Assembly (NCBI RefSeq): GCF_014230355.1
Contig: NZ_JACLAX010000005.1
Coordinates: forward strand, 1-64,000
Reading direction: 5' to 3'
Length of the DNA stretch: 64,000 bases
Source of the DNA: Novosphingobium piscinae
GTDB lineage: Bacteria > Pseudomonadota > Alphaproteobacteria > Sphingomonadales > Sphingomonadaceae
Part shown: positions 8,151-16,836 of the stretch, piece after piece
Numbering within the stretch: the stretch's first letter is position 1
How the letters are laid out: each line of letters starts with the position of its first letter
The notes under the pieces: generated by a model
What the model saw: only the letters and a program-made list of their open reading frames with translations
The model's database searches: none
What the model was told of the DNA's origin: nothing
Program-made: the position numbers and the translations under genes

Positions 8151-9572
8151 GTGCAGCACCAGTTCGATCATCAGTTCACCGCGGCGCAGGGGACCCCGGG
8201 AGCGACGCTGTCGCAGATCCTCGGCGCCTTCTCCTATGCGCTCGACCTGACCGAAGGCCAGACCGAGGGGCACAGCCTGCGCTGCTGCTGGATCGCCATG
8301 CGCCTGGCCGCCCAGCTTGGCCTCACCGCCACCGAGCAGCGCGACATCTACTATGCGGTCATGCTCAAGGACCTGGGCTGCAGCAGCAACTCGGCGCGGG
8401 TGGCGGAGCTCTATCTGACCGACGACCGCCGCTTCAAGCGGGACTTCAAGCTGATCGGCACCGGGCTGAGCGACGTACTGGGCTTCGTCCTGCGCAGCAC
8501 GGGCCATGGCGAAACCCTGATCAAGCGCTCGCGCGCGGTCGCCAACATCCTGCGCAACGGGCCCGAAATCGCCCGCGACCTGATCGAGACCCGCTGCACC
8601 CGCGGTGCCGACATCGCCCGGCGCCTGCGCTTTTCGGAAGGCGTCGCCGCGGCGATCCATAGCCTCGACGAGCACTGGGACGGCAGCGGCAAGCCGCAAG
8701 GGCTGTCCGGCGAGGCGATCCCGCTGGGCGCGCGGCTGGCGCTGCTCGCCCAGGTGGTCGATGTCTATTTCGTGTCGAGCGGCGCCCAGGCGGCGATCGA
8801 CGAGATTGCCAAGCGCAGTGGCACCTGGCTCGACCCACGGCTGGCGCGCAGCTTCGCCGGTCTCGCCCGCGAGGCCAGCCTGTGGGAAGAGCTCTCCGCC
8901 AGCGATCTTCCGGCCCGTGTCGCCGCGATCGAACCCGATGCCGCGATCATGCCGGTCGATGAGGACTATCTTGACGACATCGCCGCTGCCTTCGGCGCCG
9001 TGATCGACGCGAAAAGCCCCTACACGGCAGGCCACAGCGACCGGGTCGGCCACTTCGCCGACGCGCTGTCCGGGTACATGGGCATGGCCGCGCCCGAGCG
9101 GCGGGTGCTGCGCCGGGCCGCGATCCTGCACGATGTCGGCAAGCTCGGGGTCAGCAGCCGGATCCTCGAGAAGCCGGGCAAGCTCGACGATGACGAGTGG
9201 CGGGTGATGAAAAGCCATGCCATGCACACCACCGAGATCCTCGGCCGCATTCCGGCGCTGCGCGACATGGCGCTGATCGCCGGATCGCACCACGAGCGGC
9301 TCGATGGCACCGGCTATCCGCTGCAGCTCGAGGCGACGGTGATTTCGCTCGAGACGCGGATCATCACCACCTGCGACTTCTTCGACGCGCTGACCGCCGA
9401 CCGGCCCTATCGCGGGGCCATGCCCACCGAGCAGGCCTTCGCCATCATGGCGGGCGAGGCCGGCAAGGCGATCGATCCGGAATGCCTCGCCGCCCTGCGC
9501 GAGACGGTGGCATCCGGGCTCATGACCCCGGGAGCGGCCCCACTGCCACGACTGTCGCTGCCAGGCGGCTGA
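8151..9572 (+). CDS. HD-GYP domain protein with a degenerate tandem N-terminal HD domain
   Basis: A 473-residue cytoplasmic protein. The C-terminal half is a canonical HD-GYP phosphodiesterase: AAILHDVGKLGV (HDxGK), SHHERLDGTGYP (HHExxDGxGYP) and a later DFFDALTADRPYR. The N-terminal half repeats the fold in degenerate form: GHSLRCCWIAMRLA, then VMLKDLGCSS in place of HD.G, and DEHWDGSGKPQGL in place of HHExxDGxGYP. The family hydrolyses c-di-GMP or related dinucleotides. Start GTG 8151 is chosen over an upstream in-frame ATG (8046) because AGGAG lies about 10 bases before it. The 3' end overlaps convergent modC by 53 bp. Confidence 0.87.
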   Translation: MQHQFDHQFTAAQGTPGATLSQILGAFSYALDLTEGQTEGHSLRCCWIAMRLAAQLGLTATEQRDIYYAVMLKDLGCSSNSARVAELYLTDDRRFKRDFKLIGTGLSDVLGFVLRSTGHGETLIKRSRAVANILRNGPEIARDLIETRCTRGADIARRLRFSEGVAAAIHSLDEHWDGSGKPQGLSGEAIPLGARLALLAQVVDVYFVSSGAQAAIDEIAKRSGTWLDPRLARSFAGLAREASLWEELSASDLPARVAAIEPDAAIMPVDEDYLDDIAAAFGAVIDAKSPYTAGHSDRVGHFADALSGYMGMAAPERRVLRRAAILHDVGKLGVSSRILEKPGKLDDDEWRVMKSHAMHTTEILGRIPALRDMALIAGSHHERLDGTGYPLQLEATVISLETRIITTCDFFDALTADRPYRGAMPTEQAFAIMAGEAGKAIDPECLAALRETVASGLMTPGAAPLPRLSLPGG

Positions 9573-10161
9573 TTTCCGCTGGATCATGGGTCACGTAGAG
9601 GATCGGCAGGCGCAGCTCGTCGCGGATCCGCTCGATCACCCGCAGGATTTCGTCCCGCCGGGCATGGTCGAGCGAGGACAACGGCTCGTCCAGCGCGAGG
9701 AAACGCGGCGCCGACAGCAGCGCCCGGCCGATCGCCACCCGTTGGGCCTCGCCGCCCGACAGCGTGGCGGGCAGGCGCTCGAGCAGGCCGCCCAGCCCGA
9801 GGAAGCCGATCGCCTCGTCGGGGCTGAGCCAGCGCTCGGAGGGCGCCAGGCGGCGCCAGGCATAGAGCAGGTTGTCGCGCACGCGCCGGTGCGGGAACAG
9901 GCGCAGGTCCTGGAACACGTAGCCGCAGCGCCGCTGCTCGGGCGGCAGGTCGATGCCCCGCGCGCTGTCGAACAGGACCGTCCCGTCGATGGCGATCTGC
10001 CCCGTGGTCGGCCGGACCAGACCAGCGATCGCGTCGAGCACGCTGGTCTTGCCCGCCCCCGAGGGGCCGAACAGCGCGGTGATGCCGGCCGGCGCGACCG
10101 TGCAGCGCGCCGCGATCATCCGGTCGCCGCGGCGGAGGGTGACGTCAACCTCAAGTGCCAT
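9520..10161 (-). CDS. modC: ModC, molybdate ABC transporter ATP-binding protein (short form)
   Basis: A 213-residue ABC ATPase with Walker A GPSGAGKTS, signature LSGGEAQRVAIGRAL, Walker B FLALDEPLSSLD and H-loop YVTHDP. It powers the ModB channel for molybdate or tungstate import. Full-length ModC is about 350 residues with a C-terminal molybdate-binding TOBE domain; this one stops right after the ATPase core. The stop lies inside the convergent HD-GYP gene, so the domain may have been lost with that overlap. The start overlaps modB by 11 bp. Confidence 0.9.
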   Translation of the reverse strand: MALEVDVTLRRGDRMIAARCTVAPAGITALFGPSGAGKTSVLDAIAGLVRPTTGQIAIDGTVLFDSARGIDLPPEQRRCGYVFQDLRLFPHRRVRDNLLYAWRRLAPSERWLSPDEAIGFLGLGGLLERLPATLSGGEAQRVAIGRALLSAPRFLALDEPLSSLDHARRDEILRVIERIRDELRLPILYVTHDPAEISRLAATVVAVGPLPGS

Positions 10162-10858
10162 CGCGCGGGCTCCCGCCCCAGCCCCGGCGGACCAGCCATT
10201 CGGAGGCGACCAGCGCCGCCAGCGACAGCGCGACCGAGACCAGCGCCAGCCGCGTCACCATGGCATCGCCGCCGGGCAGTTGCAGGGCGGCATAGATCGC
10301 CAGCGGCAGGGTCCGGGTCTCGCCGGGGATGTTCGAGACGAAAGTGATCGTCGCTCCGAATTCGCCCAGCGAGCGGGCGAAGCCGAGCACGGCCGCGGCC
10401 AGGACCCCGGGGACCGAGAGCGGCAGCGAGACCGTCCAGAAGCACCGCCACGGCCCGGCCCCCAGCGTGCGCGCCGCCTGCTCGAGCCGGCGGTCGATCG
10501 CCTCGATCGACAGGCGCATCGCGCGCACCATCAGCGGCAGGGCCATGATCGCGCTGGCCAGGGCCGCGCCGGTCCAGCGGAACATCAGGCTGAACCCGAG
10601 ACTGCGCTCGAGCCAGCCGCCGACCGGCCCGGTGGCGCCGAAGGCGATCAGCAGCAGCCAGCCGGTGACCACCGGAGGCAGCACCAGCGGCAGATGGACC
10701 AGCGCGTCGAGCAGCAGCTTGCCGGGAAAGCGCCCCCGCGCCAGCAGCCAGGCGAGGCCATAGGCCAGTGGCAGGCTGGTGCCGATGGCGACGCCGCTGA
10801 CCTTGAGCGAGAGCGCGATGATCTCCCACTCCGCGGGCTGGAGCATGGCCACGCTCAT
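10151..10858 (-). CDS. modB: ModB, molybdate ABC transporter permease
   Basis: A 235-residue inner-membrane protein with about five membrane segments and the permease EAA-loop region (QAARTLGAGPWRCFWTVSLP). FARSLGEFGATITFVSN is a ModB hallmark. It forms the channel with ModC and receives molybdate from ModA. The four-base ATGA overlap with modA and the 11-base overlap with modC indicate one transcript modA-modB-modC. Confidence 0.93.
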   Translation of the reverse strand: MSVAMLQPAEWEIIALSLKVSGVAIGTSLPLAYGLAWLLARGRFPGKLLLDALVHLPLVLPPVVTGWLLLIAFGATGPVGGWLERSLGFSLMFRWTGAALASAIMALPLMVRAMRLSIEAIDRRLEQAARTLGAGPWRCFWTVSLPLSVPGVLAAAVLGFARSLGEFGATITFVSNIPGETRTLPLAIYAALQLPGGDAMVTRLALVSVALSLAALVASEWLVRRGWGGSPRDGT

Positions 10859-11661
10859 CGCAGGGTGAAGCCATGGCGGCGGAAGATCGCCCGGGCCTCG
10901 CTGCCCAACAGGAAGCGGCGGAAGCCCTCCCCCTCGGGGTTGGTCGAGCGCGCCAGCGCAGCGAGCGGGTAGATGATCGGCGCATGGCTGCGCGACGGAA
11001 AGACTCCAACCACCCGGACGGCCGGGGTCGCCCGCGCGTCGGTGGCGAAGACGATGCCGAGCGGGGCCTCCCCGCGCGCCACCAGCGCCAGTGCGGCGCG
11101 GACGTTCTCGGCCCGGACAACACGCCCCTCGACCTGGCTCCAGACGCCCAGCGCGGTCAGCGCCTCGCGGCCATACTTGCCGGCGGGAACGCTGTCCGGG
11201 TCGGCCATGGCCAGCCGGCCGGGGCCCAGCGTGCGCGCCAGCGGGAAACCCGGCGCGATGGCCAGACGGAGCGGGCGCGTGGCCGGGGCCACCAGCACCA
11301 GCGTGTTGCCCAGCAGCGCAACACGCGAGCCGCGCCGCAGCAGGCCGCGCCGGTCGAGATAGGTCATCCAGTCCTCGTCGGCCGAGAGGAACAGGTCGGC
11401 CGGGGCGCCGGCCTCGACCTGGCGCGCCAATGCCGACGAAGCGGCGAAGGACAGGACCGGGCGCGGATGGCCGCGCCGGGCCCAGGCCGCCGCCGCCGCG
11501 CTCAGGGCTTCCTGCAGGCTGGCCGCTGCCAGCACCACCGGCGCGCGCGGCGCGCCGGCCTGGGCCCGCACCGGCGTTCCGGCCACCAGCGCGGCGCCGA
11601 GCGCGACGACCAGCGCGAGGGCCTGGAGCGCCTGACGCCGACCGGTTGCCTCGCTTGCCAC
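10855..11661 (-). CDS. modA: ModA, periplasmic molybdate-binding protein
   Basis: About 268 residues with an N-terminal export signal (ALQALALVVALGAALVAG). The ModA pattern follows: VLAAASLQEAL, FAASSALARQVEAGAPADLFLSAD, NTLVLVAP, and a C-terminal HAPIIYPLAALA. It captures molybdate or tungstate for ModBC. GTG 11661 is preferred to the more distal GTG 11691 because GGGAAGGA lies about nine bases before it. Molybdenum uptake fits an organism rich in oxidoreductases; no molybdoenzyme gene is adjacent. Confidence 0.9.
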   Translation of the reverse strand: MASEATGRRQALQALALVVALGAALVAGTPVRAQAGAPRAPVVLAAASLQEALSAAAAAWARRGHPRPVLSFAASSALARQVEAGAPADLFLSADEDWMTYLDRRGLLRRGSRVALLGNTLVLVAPATRPLRLAIAPGFPLARTLGPGRLAMADPDSVPAGKYGREALTALGVWSQVEGRVVRAENVRAALALVARGEAPLGIVFATDARATPAVRVVGVFPSRSHAPIIYPLAALARSTNPEGEGFRRFLLGSEARAIFRRHGFTLR

Positions 11662-11780
11662 TCGCCTATGTCCTTCCCACCCGGATCCCACTGCCCGGGG
11701 TCAGTGGAGGTCAAGGCTATATCGGCGCGGCGCGCGCTCAGCAATGCGACCGGACCAGCGCTGGCCCCGGTCCGGCCGGA

Positions 11781-13166
11781 TCAGGTGGGAGACACGGCCA
11801 GTGCCTCGGCGATCACCGCGTGATCGTCGGCCGAAGGATGCCAGTCGCTGGCCAACAGTCCTTCCGGGCCGAACACAGCGGCGACGATCCCCTCGGCGCC
11901 ATGGGCCGCCCAGGCCGCGGCCAGTTCGGCCGCCCGCGGATCGTCGACCGCGCCCCAGCGGGCCGCGTTGTCGCCGCGGACATGGCGCAGCCAGGCCGCG
12001 ACGGCGGTGAGGAGCGCGGGACAGCAGCGCCCACTGGCCTGATGGGCGGCAAGCGTGGCCAGCCAGCGCTGCGGGATCTTCTGGCTCCCGTCCATCGCGA
12101 TCTGGTTGAGCTTGTGGTTCAGCGCCGGATTGGCGAAGCGGTCGAGCAGCGCGTCGGCATAGGCCGACAGGTCCTGCCCCGGGGCAGCGGCGATCGTGGG
12201 CAGAGCCTCCTCGCGCATCAGACCTTCCACCAGCGGCCGCAGCAGCGGATCGCCGACCGCCTCGTGGACGAAGCTGTGGCCGGCGAGCAGCCCGCAATAG
12301 GCCAGCGCCGAATGGGCGCCGTTGAGCATGCGCAGCTTGGCGGTCTCGTAGGGCGCCACCGCGCCGACGATCTCGGCCCCGACCAGGTCCCAGGCGGGAC
12401 GCGGGCCAGCAAAGGCATCCTCGATCACCCATTGGCTGAAGGGTTCGGTCACCACCAGCCCGCGGTCCTCGACACCGAGCGCGGCGGCGGCCTCGGCGCG
12501 GTCCTCGGGGGTGGTGGCGGGCACGATGCGGTCAACCATGCTGCAGGGGAAGGTGCAGGTCTGGCCGGTCCATGCGCCCAGCCCGGGATCGCGCGCGGCA
12601 AGATAGTCACCCAGCAGGCGGCGCAGCTGGTGGCCGTTGTCGGCGAGATTGTCGCATGAGAGCAGGGTCAGGCCGCCCTGCCCCGCAGCGCGGCGCTGTC
12701 CCAGCGCCTCGGCCAGCAAAGGATAAAACCCCTGCTCGGCCAGAGCGAGATCGAGCGCGCCATCGGGCTGCCGGCAATAGCCTTTCTCGGTCACGGTGAA
12801 GGTGACCACATGGGTGCTCGGGGCGGCCAGCGCGGCGACGACGCGGGCGCGGTCGGCCGTGGCCAGCACCACTTCGGTGACCGCGCCGATCACCTGCCGG
12901 CGGGTCCCCGCACCCGAGCGCTCGGCCAGGGTGTAGAGCCCGTCCTGCGGGTTGAGCTGCGCGCCAACCTCGGGCGAGCGGAGCGAGACGCCGAGCGTGA
13001 GCCAGTCACCCCCGGCCGCAGCCATCGCCCGGTCGGTGTACCACGCCTGGTGCGCCCGGGTGAAGGCGCCCAGACCGAAATGGACGATCCCGACCTGCCG
13101 CCCGGTGCGGTCGTAACCCGGCTGGGCCAGGCCCTGCGGCAGATGCGCCGCCGACAGCCGGGTCAC
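11781..13166 (-). CDS. uxuB: D-fructuronate reductase (mannonate oxidoreductase, UxuB type)
   Basis: A 461-residue member of the polyol/mannitol long-chain dehydrogenase family. It has an N-terminal NAD-binding fold (VGIVHFGLGAFTRAHQAWYTD) and the C-terminal catalytic region KLRMLNGAHSALAYCG and NPALNHKLNQIAMDGSQKIPQR. It reduces D-fructuronate to D-mannonate in the hexuronate pathway. Fructuronate is preferred over mannitol as substrate because the start overlaps the uxaC stop by four bases and manD is close by. Confidence 0.88.
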   Translation of the reverse strand: MTRLSAAHLPQGLAQPGYDRTGRQVGIVHFGLGAFTRAHQAWYTDRAMAAAGGDWLTLGVSLRSPEVGAQLNPQDGLYTLAERSGAGTRRQVIGAVTEVVLATADRARVVAALAAPSTHVVTFTVTEKGYCRQPDGALDLALAEQGFYPLLAEALGQRRAAGQGGLTLLSCDNLADNGHQLRRLLGDYLAARDPGLGAWTGQTCTFPCSMVDRIVPATTPEDRAEAAAALGVEDRGLVVTEPFSQWVIEDAFAGPRPAWDLVGAEIVGAVAPYETAKLRMLNGAHSALAYCGLLAGHSFVHEAVGDPLLRPLVEGLMREEALPTIAAAPGQDLSAYADALLDRFANPALNHKLNQIAMDGSQKIPQRWLATLAAHQASGRCCPALLTAVAAWLRHVRGDNAARWGAVDDPRAAELAAAWAAHGAEGIVAAVFGPEGLLASDWHPSADDHAVIAEALAVSPT

Positions 13167-14584
13167 AGCTTGTAGGCCTTCTTGGCGAGGGTGTAGGTCA
13201 GCTCGACGGCCAGTTCGGCCGCCTCCCAGTCGGTCAGGCGGTGCTCGGCGACCAGCCCGGCGAGGAACCCGCAGTCGATCCGCCGCGCCAGATCATGCCG
13301 CGCCGGGATCGAAAGGAACGCGCGGGTGTCGTCGTTGAACCCGACGGTGTTGTAGAACCCGGCGGTCTCGGTGGTGGCGAGACGGAACCGACGCATGCCC
13401 TCCGGGCTGTCGTGGAACCACCAGGCCGGACCAAGGCGGAGACAGGGGTAGTGCCCGGTCAGCGGGGCCAGCTCGCGCGCATAGACGCTCTCGTCCAGCG
13501 TGAACACGATCAGGGTCAGCCCGGCCTCGTTGCCATAGCGGTCAAGCAGCGGCTTGAGCGCATGGACATAGTCGGTGCGCGTGGGGATGTCGGCCCCCTT
13601 GTCGCGACCATAGCGGGCGAACAGGCTGGCATTGTGGTTGCGGAAGGAACCCGGGTGAAGCTGCATGACCAGTCCGTCGTCAAGGCTCATCCCGGCCATC
13701 TCGGTCAGCATCTGGGCGCGGAACAGCTCGGCCTCGGCCGCGGTGAAATCCCCGGCGACCACCTTGGCGAACAGCGCGGCGGCCTCGGCCGGGGCGAGAT
13801 CGGCGGTCAGCGCGGTGGGATGGCCGTGATCGGTGCTGGTCGCGCCGTGCCGGGCAAAGAAGGCGCGGCGCTGGCGATGCGCCGCCAGATAGCCCGGCCA
13901 GGTCAGGCAATCCTCGCCGGTCAGGGCGGAGAAGCGGTCCAGATTGGCGCGGAAGCCCTCGAACTCCGGGTCGATCACCGGATCGGGACGGTAGGCGGTG
14001 ATCACCCGGCCCTGCCAGCCGCCCGGCCGGGCGTTCTCGGCCATGACCGCGGCGTGGTGCTCGAGTGTGTCGAGCGGGCTCTCGGTGGTGGCGATCACCT
14101 CGATGTTGAAGCGGTCGAACAGGGCACGCGGGCGGAACGCCTCGCTCGCCAGCGCCGCGGTGATGGTCTCGAAGTATTGGTCGGCCGTGTCCGGTCCCAG
14201 CATCTCGGTGAAGCCGAAGGCCTCGGCAAAGACCCAGTCGAGCCACATCCGCGACGGGGTGCCGCGGAACAGGTGCCAGTGATCGGCGAAGATCCGCCAG
14301 GCCGCGCGCGGATCATAAGTGGCCTTGGCCGGCCCGATGCCCAGCGCGTCGAGCGACACGCCCTGCGAGTAGAGCATGCGGAAGACGTAATGATCAGGGC
14401 GCAGCAAGAGCTCGGCGGCATCGCCGAACGGGGCGTTGCCGGCGAACCATGCGGGATCGGTGTGGCCGTGGGGCGAAACGATCGGCAGGTCGCGCACCGT
14501 GGCGTACAGCGCGCGGGTCAGGTCGCGCACGGCGGGGTCGGCAGGGAACAGACGATCGGGATTGAGCACGAGCGGGCGGGCCAT
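13163..14584 (-). CDS. uxaC: Glucuronate (uronate) isomerase UxaC
   Basis: A 473-residue amidohydrolase-superfamily isomerase with the UxaC landmarks: IVSPHGHTDPAWFA (metal His pair), an internal FNIEVIATTESPLDTLEHH, and VMQLHPGSFRNHN. It converts D-glucuronate to D-fructuronate and D-galacturonate to D-tagaturonate. It is cotranscribed with uxuB (ATGA overlap). A palindromic operator candidate lies about 55 bp upstream of the start. Confidence 0.95.
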   Translation of the reverse strand: MARPLVLNPDRLFPADPAVRDLTRALYATVRDLPIVSPHGHTDPAWFAGNAPFGDAAELLLRPDHYVFRMLYSQGVSLDALGIGPAKATYDPRAAWRIFADHWHLFRGTPSRMWLDWVFAEAFGFTEMLGPDTADQYFETITAALASEAFRPRALFDRFNIEVIATTESPLDTLEHHAAVMAENARPGGWQGRVITAYRPDPVIDPEFEGFRANLDRFSALTGEDCLTWPGYLAAHRQRRAFFARHGATSTDHGHPTALTADLAPAEAAALFAKVVAGDFTAAEAELFRAQMLTEMAGMSLDDGLVMQLHPGSFRNHNASLFARYGRDKGADIPTRTDYVHALKPLLDRYGNEAGLTLIVFTLDESVYARELAPLTGHYPCLRLGPAWWFHDSPEGMRRFRLATTETAGFYNTVGFNDDTRAFLSIPARHDLARRIDCGFLAGLVAEHRLTDWEAAELAVELTYTLAKKAYKL

Positions 14585-14638
14585 GGAACGGAATATCCTG
14601 CTGGTTGGCTAAAGACGGAAACCGCCCTTAGCCGTCAT

Positions 14639-14652
14639 TGATACCGGTGTCA
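14639..14652. promoter_or_regulatory. Palindromic (LacI-type) operator candidate upstream of uxaC
   Basis: TGATACCGGTGTCA is a near-perfect 14-bp palindrome centred on CG, the usual form of LacI-family operators. It lies between uxaC and the GntR gene, about 55 bp before the uxaC start codon. Confidence 0.5.
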
Positions 14653-14682
14653 TGAGCGAATCTGGCGGAGCCGCCGATGCGC

Positions 14683-15453
14683 TCAGCTGGTCACCCGGGC
14701 GAAGCGCTCGCGCTTGACGCGGGCGGCGCGGCGGGCCTCCTCGATCGCCTTCTCCTCGGTCGCGAAGAGCAGGCTGTCGAGCACGGCGGCGAGGTGCGCG
14801 CGCATCGCCGAACGCGCGGCCACCGGATCATGGGCCCGCAGCGCGACAAGGATCGCGGTGTGCTCGTCGACCACGGGCTTGATGTTGGCCGAACGCGCCT
14901 TTTCGTGGAGCAGCGCGCTTTCCGGCGAAAGCGCGCGCAGATCCCACAGCCGCTCGATCGCCTCGGCGACGGCCGCATTGCGTGAGGCCCGGGCGATGGC
15001 GAGATGGAACGCGCGGTCGGCCTTCTCGGTGCCGTGCGGGTTGAGGTTCTCGCGCTCGATCTCCTCGACCAGCGCCTCCAGCTCGGCCAGCCCCTCAGGG
15101 CTGATCTGGGTCGCGGCGAGCGCCGCGGCCTCGGCCTCGAAGAGCAGGCGCGCCTCGGTCAGCTCGATCGCGGTGATGTTGAAGCCGGGGACGTCATTGC
15201 TGCCCGGCAGGCGCTTCACATAGGCACCCGAGCCGACCCGGACCTCGACCAGACCCTGCACTTCCAGCGCGATCACCGCCTCGCGCACGGTCGGGCGCGA
15301 GACGTTGTACTGCACCGACAGCTCGCGCTCGGCGGGCAACCGGTCGCCCACCGCGTAATTGCCGCTCGCCAACTCGGCGATCAGCTTGCGGGCAAGGTCC
15401 TGGTAGAGACGATCGGACGAGGCACGATCGCGGTCGGGGAGAAGGTCGGTCAC
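14683..15453 (-). CDS. GntR/FadR-subfamily transcriptional regulator of hexuronate genes
   Basis: About 256 residues. An N-terminal winged helix (LIAELASGNYAVGDRLPAERELSVQYNVSRPTVREAVIALE...VGSGAYV) is followed by a helical FCD effector domain with the metal/effector residues in RAFHLAIARAS, DEHTAILVAL and MRAHLAAV. This is the UxuR/ExuR-like class that senses hexuronates or intermediates. GTG 15453 is favoured because GGAG precedes it and the wHTH spacing is normal; the frame stays open to 15546. It is divergent from manD, with a TGGCCTTACCA site between them that fits this family's operator type. Confidence 0.85.
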   Translation of the reverse strand: MTDLLPDRDRASSDRLYQDLARKLIAELASGNYAVGDRLPAERELSVQYNVSRPTVREAVIALEVQGLVEVRVGSGAYVKRLPGSNDVPGFNITAIELTEARLLFEAEAAALAATQISPEGLAELEALVEEIERENLNPHGTEKADRAFHLAIARASRNAAVAEAIERLWDLRALSPESALLHEKARSANIKPVVDEHTAILVALRAHDPVAARSAMRAHLAAVLDSLLFATEEKAIEEARRAARVKRERFARVTS

Positions 15454-15471
15454 GCAGGCGGCACTCCAAAA

Positions 15472-15482
15472 TGGCCTTACCA
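15472..15482. promoter_or_regulatory. GntR-type operator candidate, site 1 (gntR-manD)
   Basis: TGGCCTTACCA matches the TGG-N5-CCA dyad of FadR-subfamily regulators. It lies 19 bp from the gntR start and about 80 bp from manD. Near copies occur at 25926, 26085 and 29239. Confidence 0.5.
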
Positions 15483-15562
15483 CTTTATCGAACTTGACAG
15501 GCCAGATGCGACCGGTCAAGAATCTTCGCACTCCATAGCAGACCAATTCGGATCACGAGACG

Positions 15563-16771
15563 ATGAAAATCACTTCCGCCCGCGTTATCGTCACCTGTCC
15601 CGGGCGCAATTTCGTGACGCTCAAGATCGAGACCGATCAGGGCGTCTACGGGATCGGCGATGGCACGCTCAACGGGCGCGAGAAGTCGGTGGTCTCCTAT
15701 CTCGAGGATCATGTGGCGCCCTGCCTGATCGGCATGGACCCGCGCCGGATCGAGGATATCTGGCAGTATCTCTACCGCGGGGCCTACTGGCGGCGCGGGC
15801 CGGTGACGATGCGCGCCATCGGCGCGGTCGACATGGCGCTGTGGGACATCAAGGGCAAGATGGCCGGCATGCCGGTCTACCAGTTGCTGGGCGGACGCAG
15901 CCGCGACGGGATCATGGTCTATGGCCACGCCAATGGTGCGGACATCGCCGAGACGGTCGAGGCGGTCGGCCACTACATCGACCTGGGCTACAAGGCGATC
16001 CGCGCCCAGACGGGGGTGCCGGGGATCAAGGACGCCTATGGGGTCGGCCGCGGCAAGCTCTACTACGAGCCGGCCGATGCGTCCCTGCCCTCGGTCACCG
16101 GGTGGGACACGCGCAAGGCGCTGAACTACGTCCCCAAGCTGTTCGAACAGCTGCGCAAGACCTACGGCTTCGACCATCACCTGCTGCATGACGGGCACCA
16201 CCGCTACACCCCGCAGGAGGCCGCCAACCTGGGCAAGCAGCTTGAGCCCTACCAGCTGTTCTGGCTGGAGGACTGCACCCCGGCGGAAAACCAGGAAGCC
16301 TTCAGGCTGGTGCGCCACCACACCACCACCCCGCTGGCCGTGGGCGAGATCTTCAACACCATCTGGGACTGCAAGGACCTGATCCAGAACCAGCTGATCG
16401 ACTACATCCGCGCCACCGTGGTCGGTGCCGGGGGCCTCACCCACCTCAGGCGCATCGCCGATCTCGCCAGCCTCTACCAGGTCCGCACCGGCTGCCACGG
16501 CGCCACCGACCTCTCGCCGGTGACGATGGGCTGCGCGCTGCACTTCGACACCTGGGTGCCCAACTTCGGCATCCAGGAATACATGCGCCACACCGAGGAG
16601 ACCGACGCGGTCTTCCCGCATGACTACCACTTCGCGCAAGGCGAGCTGTTCGTCGGCGACACCCCCGGCCACGGCGTCGACATCGACGAGGCGCTCGCCG
16701 CCAAGTACCCCTACAAGCCCGCCTACCTCCCGGTCGCACGGCTCGAGGACGGCACCATGTGGAACTGGTGA
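15563..16771 (+). CDS. manD: D-mannonate dehydratase (ManD, enolase superfamily)
   Basis: A 402-residue enolase-superfamily enzyme that appears colinear with the characterised Novosphingobium aromaticivorans ManD. The catalytic set is intact: R147 and Y159 on the 150-170 loop ([14 protein letters not shown]), metal ligands D210, E236 and E262, and H212 (LLHDGHHR). It dehydrates D-mannonate to 2-keto-3-deoxy-D-gluconate, completing the isomerase-reductase-dehydratase route encoded on both sides of the GntR gene. KDG kinase and aldolase are not in the window. Transcription probably continues into the transporter gene 65 bp downstream. Confidence 0.95.
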   Translation: MKITSARVIVTCPGRNFVTLKIETDQGVYGIGDGTLNGREKSVVSYLEDHVAPCLIGMDPRRIEDIWQYLYRGAYWRRGPVTMRAIGAVDMALWDIKGKMAGMPVYQLLGGRSRDGIMVYGHANGADIAETVEAVGHYIDLGYKAIRAQTGVPGIKDAYGVGRGKLYYEPADASLPSVTGWDTRKALNYVPKLFEQLRKTYGFDHHLLHDGHHRYTPQEAANLGKQLEPYQLFWLEDCTPAENQEAFRLVRHHTTTPLAVGEIFNTIWDCKDLIQNQLIDYIRATVVGAGGLTHLRRIADLASLYQVRTGCHGATDLSPVTMGCALHFDTWVPNFGIQEYMRHTEETDAVFPHDYHFAQGELFVGDTPGHGVDIDEALAAKYPYKPAYLPVARLEDGTMWNW

Positions 16772-16836
16772 GGCCCGCTCCACCGCGGCGCTGAAACGGC
16801 CCGCGGCGGCCTGCCCACCAGGAGAGGACAAGCCCG

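Noticed and set aside
11700..11780. Possible ModE (molybdate) box upstream of modA (GGCTATATCGG)
   Set aside because: Only one half-site-like TATA element is visible with no matching second half; not enough for a call.
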